Shown here piece by piece: positions 22,759 to 35,197 of a stretch of 64,000 bases of DNA. A model generated the notes under the pieces. That model saw only the letters and a list, made by a program, of their open reading frames with translations. It did no database searches and was not told the DNA's origin. The position numbers were made by a program, and so were the translations under genes. The DNA lies in NCBI GenBank assembly GCA_020543525.1, contig JAHYIO010000036.1:124001-188000 (forward strand). The letters run 5' to 3'. The DNA comes from Coriolopsis trogii (Eukaryota > Basidiomycota > Agaricomycetes > Polyporales > Polyporaceae). Within the stretch, counting starts at the first letter, position 1, and each line of letters begins with the position of its first letter.

Positions 22759-25338
22759 CTAGCCGAGCGCATGGCTCAGCGTGACCGAGCCCGGCACAAG
22801 GTGCGAGCGCACAAACTGCGCCAGCTCCTGGTCCGGGAACATCCCCACTCCCACACCCACGCTCGGTCCAGCCACGACAGGGACGGCAGGTCCGGACGAC
22901 GGTGCCGGCACCGGCGACGACGACGACGACAGGGACGGCGACACAAACGCCGGAAACTCCCCCTCTGGCTGACCACACGGCGGGATAAAGACAGTTGCAG
23001 GCGGCGAAGGCGAGCTCGACGGCTCCGACGCGTACCCCTTCACATCTTCAAACCCAAACGACGTCGACGTTGTCGGCTGGGGCTGGGCCTCGACCGGAGA
23101 CTGGCCAGCAAAGAACGGCGCACACCCGCTCGACTGCAGACACTCCAAGAACGTCGCATGCATCGCGCACCCCGTCGGGCTCGCGCTCGCACCGCCCACA
23201 GACACAGACCCGACCGCCGACCCCGGCGAAGTCGGCGTCTCGTGTGTCGTCGCAAATCCCTGCTCGCCGGCATACGGCACCGCAAACACGCCAGGACCCT
23301 CCGGCGCAGACAAAGGCGCAGGCACCACGTTCGTCGGCGCAGGCGCAGGCGACGGCGACGCGGACTCGGCTCTCAGAATAGGGTCCAGCCACGATAGCGC
23401 GTCCGGCTGCCCGTACGCCTCCTCCATCCGCGCCGCGCCCTCCATCCCAAACGGCGTAGGAGTCGGCATCTGCATCGCCACGGGTGCACCAGCAGCCGCA
23501 GACGGACCCCCATACACCGGACCCATGTCGATGTTCATCGTGGGCAGAGCGATCGGCGACTCCACCGAGGGGGCGTACGGCAGCGCCGGTGCAGGCGCAT
23601 AGTAGTCGATGGGCGGGGGCGTAGACGTCCAAGGCTGGGGAGTGAAGCGCAATACATCAGGAAGGCGCGAAGGCGGAGGAGACGCCCAGTCCGCTCGTCG
23701 TTGGCGGTCGACAGGCGTGCCGCGGCCCATGTAGGGAACACCCGCACGGGACGTCTGCTCCGGGACAGCTTCGAGTGCATACACGCGAATGGAGGACAGC
23801 CTAGGAAGGCGGGGAGACCTGGCCTCCCCATTCGACCCGCCATCGAGAGCGACCACCGCGTCGTACGTAGGCAGCTCGCCATCCGAGTCCGTGTCCATCA
23901 TGAAGTCATCGTCCTCGTCTTCGTCTTCGTCAGAGTCCCAGTCACTGGAGTAACCGACGTCCATGTCGGTGTCGCCCTCTGCATCAACACGCGCCTGATT
24001 GCACGTCGAGGGCGTGTACAACTTGAATTCTGCCTGAGCAGGCGGGACTGTGGCTGTGCTCTTGGGCGCTTGTCCGGAAGACACTGCCGCGGTGAGTGCT
24101 TCGGCACGCAACACAGCGGCGAAAACCTCCTGGTACACATCCTTCCTGCAAAGTGTATGCGCGGTCAGCAAAACGTCCGGGGAATACATGGGCAGAAGGG
24201 AAGCAAGGAGATGCCGTGAGGCTAGGAACCAGAAGACGACATGTGATGCAAAGAACAGCGACTTACAGGTACTCCACCCGCTCCTGGCAGGCAGTCTTCC
24301 ACAGGCCCTGGTCGGTGGTATCCGGCCTGCGGTCCCTGTGAGGTACCGGGAGGCGAGATAGAGGGGTGAAAGTCGGGCATAGACAGTCGTTGTCTCCCGC
24401 AGGACATTGCGCATCAGTATCAACGGGACGCTGAGGAACAACCTCGGACAATGTAACATTGGCATCTAATGAAGTGGGAGGCAATGGACGAGGCGTTGGG
24501 GGACGCTCTGGATGGACTCGTTCGCTGGGGCAAGGGGTGTTGAGTGGATCCTCGGAACTGGGTCCGGTGAGTAGGCTGTATGCGCGGATTTGCATGAAGA
24601 ACTTACCTCGTGCTATCCGTCTGGGTGTAGGGAGGCGGGGGAGTCGAAGGCGGAGGGGAAAGCATCCGACCCTCCTAAACGAGACTCGTCAATGGACGTA
24701 TCCGGGAAAACGAGAGCGGATAGACTCACGGTTGTGGCACGGTGAACACGCTCCCGATTGACGGGTCTATCTCGCTGCATATTCTCGTTCAGGGGAGAGC
24801 CCTCACGGTGGGAGACGGGCGAAGTCGAAGGCGGGTGGGAGGCGGGTTGTTCATTGCCGGACCGGGCGGTAAGGAGACGCTGTCGCTTCGCATAGCGAAG
24901 CTGCCTCGGGGTCTGGGAGTCACTGTCTGATATGGGAGAGGCGGATACAAGCTCATATTGAGGGCGATCGGGGTGATCGGGCGAGATGGACGACCTCTTG
25001 CGCTTTGTGCCTGCGAGGACGACAAGGGAAGATTTCTTCTTTGTACCAGGCTTGGTTCTGGAAGACGAAGCGGCTGTGCTAGTCGTACTCGCACGACTGC
25101 GGGCGCTGTGGCCGTCACGCCTCGGGGGCGAGGCAGATGGGTGAACAGCGGAGAGGGACTTGGGGCGACGGAGATGGAGAGAGGGGATGCGAGCGCTGCG
25201 AGGGCGGGTTACGGCAGGCTGAGAGTGGGTGAGGATGTCGGGAAGAGGGCTAAGGTTTGGACTTGGCCGGAGGCGGTTGCGAGGAGAGCGCCTCGGGCTG
25301 GGGCCGTCGAGAGGTGTTGGATGCATGACGAGCGCCAT
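22759..25338 (-). CDS. Large Pro/Ser-rich, acidic protein of unknown function (790 residues)
   Basis: Four exons (25338-24730, 24674-24607, 24575-24267, 24145-22759) join with phases 0, 2 and 2 and total exactly 791 codons including the stop. The N-terminal region is Arg/Ser/Pro-rich with a KRKRS-type basic cluster near residue 100. A short helical core follows (residues about 325-350, CQERVEYLKDVYQEVF). Next comes a strongly acidic run (DWDSDEDEDEDDDFMMDTDSD), then about 350 residues of Pro/Ala/Ser/Gly-rich sequence. This layout (basic region, acidic block, Pro-rich tail) suits a nuclear transcriptional regulator, but I recognise no DNA-binding domain. The ATG at 25338 is the first in frame. 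However, protein-like codons continue upstream in the same frame to about 25530, so an extra 5' exon is likely. Confidence 0.7.
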
Positions 25339-27540
25339 GATGTGGCCGTCGGAGAAGAGGCTGTTCTCGCTGTGGACGGTGTAGGCGTGGTGGGGTGCGC
25401 TGTTGGCGAGATGTGGACCGCGGGGGGCGTGGCGGGGAGGGCGGCGGGACTGGGACGAGAAGTGATGGGCATGGTGAGCACGGGGGAGAAGGAAGAGAGA
25501 GAAAGGACGTTACTGTGGATATATTGGGAGTGGCCCTGGGCTTGGTGAGGTGGATGGGACGCAAGGGCCGAGAGGGTGGACTGGAGACGGAAGCGGACGG
25601 ATTAGACTGCAGTCAGTCAGAGATCGGTTATCGATGATGCTCGTTCCGACAATGGGGGTTAGCAAACGCAGGCCACAGTCTCTCAGCTGCCACCGCAGCC
25701 TACGCCTTCCCTGCAACACGTAAGCACCCGCCCCCGGCCCTAAACTCTCCCGCGCACGGACCATCTCCCGGCGTCTCCTACACGTGGTCGGCTCTGGGTC
25801 GGCTGCAGCACGCGTCTCGTCACGAGTTTGCAGAATGCAAATCCCAGCTTGTGTTCGTCCCTGTCAGTGTCTGCCCCAGATCTGCGTTCCCGACAGTCGG
25901 TAAGCCACCCTCCTCAATCCGGAAGGCGCTGCACAAAACGCCGACATCACCATCATGACGGGCAATGGCCAAAGCCGCCCTCCTGAACAGGCCGGGGAAA
26001 TTGCCAATATTGGTCTCCTGTTCCGGGCCAGAATACTGTGGTAACATCACCGGAGCGCCAAATACAACAGGTTTGAACTCCGAAAAGCGCATTAGTTTCA
26101 GCTGCTTATCGGCCTGACAAAGATTCCGGCATCACCTCCCAAACTATTCTGGACCGGAGGCTAGGCTACCAATTCCGGCAATATTCCCGGCCTGTTCTGG
26201 GGGGTGGCATACGCCGTTGCCTGTCGTGCATCTTGCGCTAATAATGGGGATGGGCAACGCCTCTGACACCCGTGGATGGCTTAGTCATCAGACGCCCACA
26301 CGAAATGTGGGTCCTCTCCTAGCAAACGCCTTTTTGGCGCCCAATGTGTGTCCATAGGATGGACGGGTTTCTAGACAATAACGCGCGAGATACGTGCAGA
26401 ATATCCTTTGAATTATGCAGAAACAGCCTACTTGGCAAGAAATATTATGATATAAGGCTATCTGCAAGTAAAAGTAATGTACAGACCCCACAAATGCAAA
26501 GTAACCCCAAGCTATGACTTCGGAATGGCTGCAGTCTCAGCAGAAACCGATGACAGGGAGAGAATTCTGCACAATTAAGTGTAGACTATCTATTGGCAAT
26601 ATACGCGACGGTCACATTCTGTATGCAAGCCATGGGGCGAGAAGGGGCCAGTGCGTGAGTTGCGCGCGACCCCGCGCGCGCGAAGTCGCAAACCACGTGA
26701 CAGTATAAACATACACCGTTGCGTTGCGTCGCGCCCGCTTGCGCAGGGCGTCTGGTGGGTGTCCGAGCGTGCGCGAAGTTTTGCAGCATATCCACTTGGA
26801 GTTTCACCATCAAAACATTTGCGCTCGCCGTTTGAGTACATAATCTAGTGCTTCGCCGTCGAAAATCCCATTTAGTGGCTTTGTGAACACCAAATTCCGG
26901 GTGTAGCTTGGCGATTAGGGAACCTATTTTGATATTTTTACGGCCAATCACTAGAACAATACCTTTCATTCCAAACGCACCATCGAATGAGGCACTCAGA
27001 GGTGTCAAGCAAGCAGCATTCTTTGCGCACATTTGGTACCACCTTTCACGAGCGTCTCATAACATACCAAATACGAACAAACAAAACTGGTCTGGCGGGC
27101 ATTGCCCATCCCCACTAATAATCTCTCCCCGTTTAGACTCTTTCCAATCCAGTGGCGGTCGCTTCATCGACTGCGCCCCTCTGGATCAGTCCACATTGCT
27201 CCATACTCAACGCCCCCACGTCTCATAGAGACAAGGAACTTTTACTTTAGTAATATCAGATACGCATTACTTACTCCTATAGTTAGGTACATAGGAACTG
27301 TGTCTTGGCGCACGCTCGCCTGCTTACGCAGTATAAATATAAAGATTGTCTCTCTCTCTCTCTCTCCATACTCAACACCCGGGATCCGCGTCGACGTCCT
27401 CCTTGGCAGCCATCCCTTTTCGGGCAGACGTCGCTGCATACATATATAAGAAGGCCTCTCAACATGTACACCACTCTTGCTCCCCGTGTTCCTGAGGCCG
27501 CCGATGTGTCACGTCCGCGCCGCACATGTCAAGCTGACAG
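25339..27540. other. Intergenic, lower GC, with a fold-back repeat
   Basis: No gene supported. It holds the imperfect inverted repeat at 25895-26295 listed separately, a short CT microsatellite at about 27350-27366, and A+T-richer sequence than the flanking gene clusters. It ends at the proposed left boundary of the Plavaka-type element. Confidence 0.45.
25895..26295. repeat. Imperfect inverted repeat (fold-back, MITE-like)
   Basis: The arm around 25984-26015 (GAACAGGCCGGGGAAATTGCC) is matched in inverse orientation by 26168-26201 (GGCAATATTCCCGGCCTGTTC). Outward, further weaker matches continue: GACGGGCAATGGC against the complement of GCCGTTGCCTGTC, and GGTAAGCCACC against the complement of GGATGGCTTAGTC. 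The two arms together span about 390 bp with a central unmatched portion. No coding capacity. It resembles an old palindromic non-autonomous element; I could not define exact ends or a target-site duplication. Confidence 0.5.
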
Positions 27541-27716
27541 CATCAGCATTCTGTCACTTTGGCCTGAAGCACCGGAAGCACTGGTGCTACTGGTGCTTTG
27601 GTAGCACCGGGGCCCAGCTTTCATAGCACTGGCGGTGCTTCCTCAAGCACGGAGTGCTAACATGATAGCACCATAAGCACTGCTGATAGCAGCTACGTAA
27701 GAGCGCGGTATAGCAC
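27541..27716. repeat. Left terminal repeat and subterminal AGCAC/GTGCT array
   Basis: After the 13-bp terminal repeat, AGCAC occurs at 27568, 27577, 27603, 27625, 27646, 27667, 27676 and 27712. Its complement GTGCT occurs at 27584, 27593, 27635 and 27654. That is twelve copies in about 150 bp, with spacings clustering at 9 and 21-22 bp. Under random base composition fewer than one would be expected. The arrangement resembles transposase-binding subterminal repeats. Confidence 0.65.
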
Positions 27717-28276
27717 TGCACCCATGCACACAGCGACGGCATACGGTCACAAAAATGCGGGTATATTGGACCAGTATACATAGAATAACAAAATTGCACA
27801 CTCGAAGCTACAAGCTACAGTGCAAGAGAGGCCGCGGGTATATGATCATGCAGATCGTAAGCCTACAGTGCAGCAAGTGTCAGGTCACCGTGTATAGGAT
27901 TGCAAGCGTACTGACCTGAAAATGATAAATAAAAAAGCCGAGTAGCGACAGTGTGTATTCCTGGATATCTATGAGCTTGAGAACTGTGCATAAATCATAT
28001 GCAAGCTTACCGCAGAATAGGTCAGTGGGATGTGAAGGAGTGACGGAGGGAACATGCAACAGATGCGGTGGAAAAGAGCGTAGGGAACAATTGACGTAGG
28101 TCGGAAATGGGGAAGTGTCCGGTAGAGCAAGCGAGAGAATAGTAAGAGGAACAGAGTACGAAAGGGTATGTATGCAACCTGATGATGGCAGTGAGTCAGC
28201 GCAGCTGTGTGATAATGTGATCTCCCCAAAACGTACATTGACGTGGTAGCCAGTGGAGAACATAACATGTGCCCCC

Positions 28277-31016
28277 TCACTCGCGGTCTGACGACGCAAA
28301 GTCAGGGGGACGCGCTTCTTCGATGGCATGAACCTTTGCTTGCTGAGCGGCTTTGTGATGTTGACGGAGATATGCCTGCGCGGTAGCCTCTATGGCATTC
28401 CATCGGTCATCGTCCATGCCGCATGCTTTCTCATAGATACTCGTAACAGTGTTGGTCTGTACGTACGCGTTGCGCCGCAGGTCAAATGCGATAATGTTGC
28501 CGAACTTCAAGTCAGAGAACTCCCCGGCCTTGTTAGCTGGAAGCACCTTCACACCAGTGCGCCAGGCCTTGAGGGCAAATTCCACCTGGTCGTGCATTAG
28601 TGAACGTAGACAGCAGGATCAGACCATGATAACATACGGCTAGGGCACTCAATATGAGCGCACCCACAGGTCGGGAGTTGGGCATCGCATCAACAGCATC
28701 GCGGAGATCACGCGGTAGCTTGTTGAGGGTATGGAAGTGGACACAACCGAAGACGTTCAGCATCTCCTTGCCCTGATATTTCCCCTGGATCTCGTGATAC
28801 AATTGAGGGGATGAGTAGGGTTAGATATATGATGACGACGTACACGACGCTTTCCGTTCTCGTAAATCTTCCACAGAAAGGGCGCACAGAGGTCCTTGAT
28901 GGGGTCACGGTCCGTGAACTCCGTAGCCGTCTCATAGTGCACAAGCAGGTCGTTAGACAATCCGAGCTGCTCACGGACGTAAGCAGCGCGGGCTTCACAG
29001 GTTTGCAAATCAGGTTGTCCAAACACGGCATTGACAAGCTCTAGAGTGCGCTTTCGGAACCTGTTCTGCCACGTTGATACACTGCGACTCATCTGCACAA
29101 GGGGTGAGAATGATACTTTCTGGGTGCCATAGAGAAGAACTCACCAGGTCGTAGAATACATCGTCTGGTGCCACCTGATAAGTAGACGTAGGGTATGCAA
29201 GGTTGAAGGCGCGTTGACGAGTTTCAAGAGAGAGAGCCTGAAAAGGCTCTTGCAGGCCGGCCAGAGCCATAACAAGGGGGTAGAGACGGTTCGAGTATGC
29301 GATACACATAGCAGCGTCCTCGATGTCCTTGAGTGTGAAATGCTTGGGAACCTTTTTCTTCATCGGCCCATCAGCAGCATTGCTTGGACGAACATGTGTA
29401 ACTCGAGTGAGGAGATTATGCTGCAAGGATGTGAGCGCAAGACCGCCAGATTAAAGTCAGACACTCACCCTACGTCGAACTGTGCATCCCATCGACGGCC
29501 CAGCACTGGCGCCTCCGGTTGCGAGAACGGCGACGGGCGGCGCGTCGTCTGTATCGAGGCTCGCTCGCTCCAGGTCGTCATGTTCGTCGAATATGCCACC
29601 GTATTCTTGCAGACCCACGCCAATGTCGGACGGTTCAGCAATGAGTAGGTCCGAGCGGGTAGGGGAGACGGCGGCGGCATCTGGTTTGTTGCGAACGACA
29701 GCTGTGTGATGAATAGTCGCCGTGACACGGAGAGGTTGAGAAGAGGTGGCAGCAGCCAGGGGCGTCGTGGCAGTTTGTGGACGGGGAGTATGGGCAGGAG
29801 TCTTGAAGTGAGAGACGAACTCTGGGCGCAGTCCACCCGTCACCATGCTATTCTTGGCCTTCTTGCTGCGGAGATGAAGCGATAATGGTGTTGAGTTGTG
29901 AGAGAGAGGTGTGAGAGACGACGTGGAAGAGTAGGAGAGAGAAAGCAGAGAAGGCAGCAGCGCGATGTTGAGCTCGAGGCAGAATATGAGAGAGGGCTCG
30001 AGGGACTTACGCATTTGCGTGAGGAGTCTCCTGGGGGCTGGGAAGCTCCTTCCTCTTCGAGGCTGTGGGGGTCGCGTCCCGAGCGCTTGCCGCTTCAACG
30101 TCAGCACGTCGCACGCGAGAGACTTTAACCTTGGCCTTGCGCTTGCCGTGTCGCTGAAGAGGCTCCTCATCAACTTCCATACCCTCGGCTTGACTGATTT
30201 CTCCTTCCTCTGAGGCCTCCTCTGGCTCCAAAGCGGAACCACTATCCTCACTCTCAACGATCTCATCTTCCGAAGTGTCCAAGATCAGCGTGGCCTTGTT
30301 CAATGGAACATCGTCTGCTTGTACTCAATGTGAGCCTGGTTCCATTCGCATACATCGGACACATGGAGACTCACCAGAAGAAGGGTCGTCATCGTTGGAA
30401 GACATGTTTGAGAACATGTCGTTCACGTTGGGCAACGCTCTGCCCTTGCCCTTGGAAACAGTTGACGATTGCTCGGGCGTACGTTGAGCAGGCACTTTAG
30501 GACAAAGGACCAAGTACTATCAGCACGGTGAGTCTCAATTCTTACTGGAGGGCACGTACATGGCAGGTTCTTCAAGGTCGCTGTGCCGACAGTACTCGCC
30601 GTTTTCTTCGTCTTCGTATTTCTTGGGGTAGGCTGAGGAGGAGGGGGTGGCTCACGACGCTCGGCATCGGCTGCCTTCTCCTGCTTCCGCGTCTTCATCT
30701 TGAGTTCGGCAACCCGTGCAAGACCCGCGTCTTGTTCGGCGATTTGCTGCAGACGAGTCTCTTCCTCCGCCTGGGCAGCAGCAGCAGCGCGAGCACGGAG
30801 AAGGTGGGGAGGTGTAGGCGGACGATGTGGGTCCGCAGGGTTCCAACGGGTATGAACTCGATATCCCGGATGCTTGTCCTTGTTTCCTGGCCTTGTACGG
30901 CGAGGAGCAGAGGCCCCAGCATTGGGTTCCATCGCGGCAACAGGCTGAGCCTCAGGGTCCGGCTCACCGGTCGGAGGCGCAGCGACAGTGGGGGCCTTCG
31001 GTTTGCGGGGAGGCAT
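28277..31016 (-). CDS. DUF6532-like protein (754 residues), divergent partner of the Plavaka transposase
   Basis: Eight exons (31016-30560, 30494-30375, 30314-30011, 29865-29469, 29420-29145, 29092-28844, 28790-28638, 28585-28277) keep phase throughout and total 755 codons including the stop. The first half is disordered: Pro/Ala-rich start, a charged Arg/Glu/Lys helix (about residues 70-125), a KGKGRALP segment, an acidic block (EEASEEGEISQ) and Thr/Pro-rich sequence. The second half, from about residue 430, is a folded, mostly helical domain (AAMCIAYSNRLYPLVMALAG; RKRTLELVNAVFGQ; KYQGKEMLNVFGCVHFH; EFALKAWRTGVKVLPA). Its pattern recalls the fungal DUF6532 domain, from memory only. Function of that domain is not known to me. 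The intact structure suggests it is under selection or recently mobile. Intron 3 (145 bp) is CT-rich. Confidence 0.7.
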
Positions 31017-31781
31017 GAGAGGAGACAAGGGGGGCAAAAAGAAAGAGGGTTGCGAGGCAAGCGCAATATATGACCACTAGGCATTGCGCCACTATCGGTG
31101 GTCGGGCCCGCCATCACCCAACATATAGGGCTCGGGATCTCGTTGCGTTCTCCTCCGCTTCAACCGTCGTCGCCGCTATATGCATTGCACATGCTCATGA
31201 TCATTTTTATAGATCTCTCATTAGCTCTGTATGCGTATGAAGGTCCAAATACATGAGACTGTCGATGTAGTTGCATCTCTACAGCTACTCCAAAATCGCG
31301 TTTCAACCTGAACTTCCGATAAGATAGCTTGGATAGAACTAACTTGGTGAGTAATCAGAAAATCACGCGACTGGTGATGCAGAGGAACAGGCTGCCGAAG
31401 CACCACATGCGTTCAAGAGCAATGGTCGAGACCCTGAACTTCGACATCGGACTGCTTGTCCCTGCAGTCCTTCAACTATTAACATACTAACACCGCTACA
31501 TGAGGGCCCTCCCATAACTTGGAGTATTCGATGGATTGGATCGTAGCAGGCCATGAGTCGGACACAAATACACTGACCCGCTTGACATCAACCATATGCC
31601 ATCAGGAGCATCCGCCTCTACCTGATCTCCTCTTGCCACTGGTGAGCGCCGAGGAAGGTACACTTCGCTGCGCGTTTGCCACTTGGTCCCCATCCAGCGT
31701 TATCGTCTTCTCCGCTCCTCCCTCTCTGTCTCATTCACCACCAAGTGTACGACCGACCATCTATCCTTCTCTTCTGCTTGC
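31017..31781. promoter_or_regulatory. Shared divergent intergenic region of the element's two genes
   Basis: This 765-bp gap separates the start codons of the DUF6532-like gene and the transposase. It contains no exon with phase support. A bidirectional promoter is inferred only from the arrangement. A pyrimidine-rich tract (CTCCTCCCTCTCTGTCTC) precedes the transposase start at 31782. Confidence 0.4.
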
Positions 31782-34700
31782 ATGATGCCTGGCCCTCGCA
31801 ATTTTGTCCCACGCATCCTACCCTGTCCTTGGGCGGGGTGCACCGCTCGATTCAAGACATCAAGTGGTCGTACACAACACATCAACGCGATTTATCTACT
31901 TCATCAACCTCCTCTGTCGTCTCAATGCTCGTCGCTGCCAGCTGGGCGGGAACCAGCCCTTCGTGAACCATCGCCTGGATTCCCCAACCTCCCTGACCCC
32001 GATTCTCCCGTGCACCAGGAGGCTGATGGCCTCGAGCATGATGCCAATGCGACGGCTCCTCTGGTGGTTCAAGAACATCCAGTACTCTCCGGTGAGTCAT
32101 CTATCATTCTTGCAGCCTTTCTGATTCTGAACAACCATGCTAGGATGTCCGTGTGACGTTCACGGACAGCCGCTTCCTGATGGCGCACCTCCCCCACCTG
32201 ACCCTCCCCAATCTCGTAGCGACTTCACTCCCTTCCTCTCAAGGCCGCATTTTGGTGTATCCGACTTCTTGTACCGCAAAGCTCAAATGTCTGGAGGTCA
32301 TATCGACGAACTCATGCAGCTCTGGGCTGCTTTCAGTGGTACGCCGCCATTTGCAGACAGGAAAGAGCTATATGAGACCATCGATGCGATCCCGGTGGGG
32401 GATATTGCATGGCAATGCTTCATTGTCACCTACCAGGGCCCCCGACCAGCTCATGACATACCAACATGGATGGAGAAGGAGTACAAGGTTTGGTTCAGAT
32501 GTCCGCGTGCTGTAATGCATATGCAGCTGGCGAACAAGTCTTTTGTGGGGGAGATGGACTTCGCGCCGAAGAGGGTGTATCAGGGCCAAGACCGAGTCCG
32601 TACAAACTTCATGACAGGCGACTGGGCTTGGGAACAAGCGGTGCGAGCCCTGTTTATATTGCGATCTGAACTTGAATGACATTGCCGTGATGTTTCGTTT
32701 GCAGGATCTTTTAGCGCGAGATGATAGCAACCAAGACGCCACCTTTTGTCCAGTCGTCCTTGGGAGCGACAAGACTACTGTGTCGGTTGCTACCGGACAA
32801 AATGAATACTATCCCCTGTACCTATCAAACGGACTGGTTCACAACACGGCACGCCGAGCACATCGCAATGCTGTATCACTGATCGCCTTCCTGGCTATCC
32901 CCAAAAGTGAGTTCCCACTCCTACCTGCTTTGTGCCATTTCTGTGTCGAACGTTTTGCCCCAGCGGATCGTGAGTTTGCGAGCGACCTGGCCTTCCGAAA
33001 GTTCCGACGAGAACTTTTCCACACGTCGCTCGCCACCATACTCGACTCTCTACGTCCTGCGATGGAGACACCAGAGATCGTCAAGTTTGCAGACGGCCAC
33101 TACCGGCGTACAATCTATGGTCTTGGCCCCTATATAGCAGATTACCCAGAGCAAGTTCTGCTCTCGTGTATCGTCCAGGGCTGGTGCCCGAAGTGAGTGG
33201 TTCCCTCTGAATGGCCCTATTACTGATACTAACTCTGCCTCTCAAATTGTGTTCCAGATGTGATGCTTATCGCGACAACCTCGACGGCGATGCAGATCGT
33301 CGTTCTCACGCTCTGACGGACGAACTAGTGAATCTCATGGATCTGAAATCGCTCTGGGATGACTACGGAATCGTCGGAGATCTCAATGTATGTCCGAGTA
33401 CCATATCATGCAACTCAAAACCCTCACGCATTTCCGGTACTGATTCCTTGTAGCCTTTTACCATAGCATTTCCTCGTGCCGATATTCATGAGATGTTGTC
33501 TCCCGACCTTCTGCATCAAGTGATTAAAGGTACATTCAAAGATCATCTCGTCTCGTGGGTCGAAGAGTATCTAGAGATCACACATGGAAAGACCGAAGCT
33601 GCGGTGATCCTCGCTGATATCGACCGTCGGTACGTGATCTTTCAATCTCTTGATTGCATACTAGTACATGATACTCATTTGCCTTTCATGATAAGCATTG
33701 CCGCAGTTCCGCATTTCCCAGGGCTCCGTCGCTTTCCAGAGGGACGAGGCTTCAAGCAGTGGACCGGTGACGATTCGAAGGCGCTTATGAAGGTTAGCTG
33801 GGGTGGATCACATTCCGACACTGCCTGTACTCATGATGTACTCAGGTCTATCTTCCCGCCATTGTCGGCTACGTACCGTCACAGATGGTACAGTGTTTGA
33901 GCGCCTTCTTGGAATTCTGCTATCTTGTACGCCGAGACGTCATCACCACTCAAACACTGCTCCATATCAAAGACGCTCTTGCGCGTTTCCATCGAGACCG
34001 CATAGTCTTTGAGGATGCAGGTGTACGTCTCGATGGATTCTCCCTCCCGCGACAGCACTCACTCAAGCATTACCCCCGGCTCATCCAGCAATTTGGCGCT
34101 CCTAATGGTCTGTGCTCCTCCATTACGGAGTCGAAGCACATCAAGGCTGTCAAGGAACCCTACCGCCGCTCGAACCGTTACAAAGCATTGGGACAGATGC
34201 TACTCACCAATCAGCGCCTCGATAAACTCGCTGCTGCACATGTCGACTTCACGGCACGCGGTATGCTAAGTGGCCCGCTTCTTCCTACTATTCAAGAGGA
34301 GGAGGACGTTCCCAACCTATGGGAAGAGCTCGATATCGAAGAAGTCGCCGAGGATCCTGCAAAACGTGCCGAGAGACATGCTGCTCTCGAGGAGGACGAG
34401 GACGGCGGGCCGGCAGCGGCCGATGATGCTCTGGGTAAGGTTACACTCACCAAACGTGCAGGTACGCCGCATGCGCAATTGTTTAATTCGAAACCTTGAG
34501 CTGAGCTGTCTGACTTTGGTTATTTGTACTAGTACGGGGCTATCCTCGGGAACTTGAGGCTCTTGCGCAGACACTGCAACTCCCTCATCTTCCCGAGCTT
34601 ATCCGGCGCTTCCTCTATGTACAACAACACCCTGACTCCGAAGAGCCCGGAGAGACTGTTGCCCTCTCTCTCTGTCCCCCTCCGCCACTACGCATATCTG

Positions 34701-35197
34701 TCTTCCCTTCGGCAGTTGCGGTCTTCAAGGCTCCAAGCGATGCTTGTAACGCCAAAGGTGCTCGTAAGGAGCGCATTCGTGCAGTACGATCTTGGCGCGG
34801 AGGTCCTCCCCGCTATGATTGCGTGTTTGTGGTCCACGATGACGCACTCCCCGGATTCCGCGGCCTCACGGTAGTCCGCGTCCGGCTCTTTTTCTCTTTC
34901 AAGGATGCCGATGGAGGGTTGTTTCCCTGCGCTCTTGTGTCCTGGTTTGTCCCCGTCAGTGACGTGCCTTGCGAGGAGACAGGAATGTGGATAGTTGAGC
35001 CACAGGTTGACACGTTCGGACGGCACGTTGTATCCGTCATACATCTGGATTGCATGTTGCAAGCAGCTCATCTCATTGGGGTTCCAGGGAACTCACCTAT
35101 ACCGAAGCGTTTGAAGCATACAGATTCTCTCGATGCATTCCAAGCTTTTTATGTGAGCAAGTACGCAGACCATCACATGCACGAACTCCTGTCTTAG
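31782..35197 (+). CDS. Plavaka-type transposase (973 residues), apparently intact
   Basis: Nine exons (31782-32091, 32144-32640, 32705-32906, 32964-33192, 33258-33387, 33454-33629, 33696-33792, 33846-34461, 34533-35197) join with matched phases and total 974 codons including the stop. The N-terminus has a C2H2-type finger (CPWAGCTARFKTSSGRTQH). The catalytic core shows hallmark sequence of fungal Plavaka transposases: GSDKTTVSVATGQNEYYPLY, then HRNAVSLIAFLAIPK, later DGHYRRTIYGLGPYIADYPEQ and a conserved ESKHIKAVKEPYRRSNR segment. Known: Plavaka belongs to the CMC (CACTA-like) superfamily of RNase H-fold cut-and-paste transposases, abundant in Agaricomycetes. A C-terminal domain of about 220 residues follows. 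No stop or frameshift was found, so the protein may be active. It would act in the nucleus on the element's ends. Confidence 0.88.

Noticed and set aside
22771..23397. Long plus-strand frame rich in Arg/His opposite the large minus-strand gene
   Set aside because: It is the antisense shadow of Ser/Pro/Ala-coding codons of the real gene; Arg-rich composition and absence of splice context agree with that.
27350..27366. CT microsatellite as a regulatory element
   Set aside because: A short simple repeat with no nearby start codon in the right orientation; ordinary.
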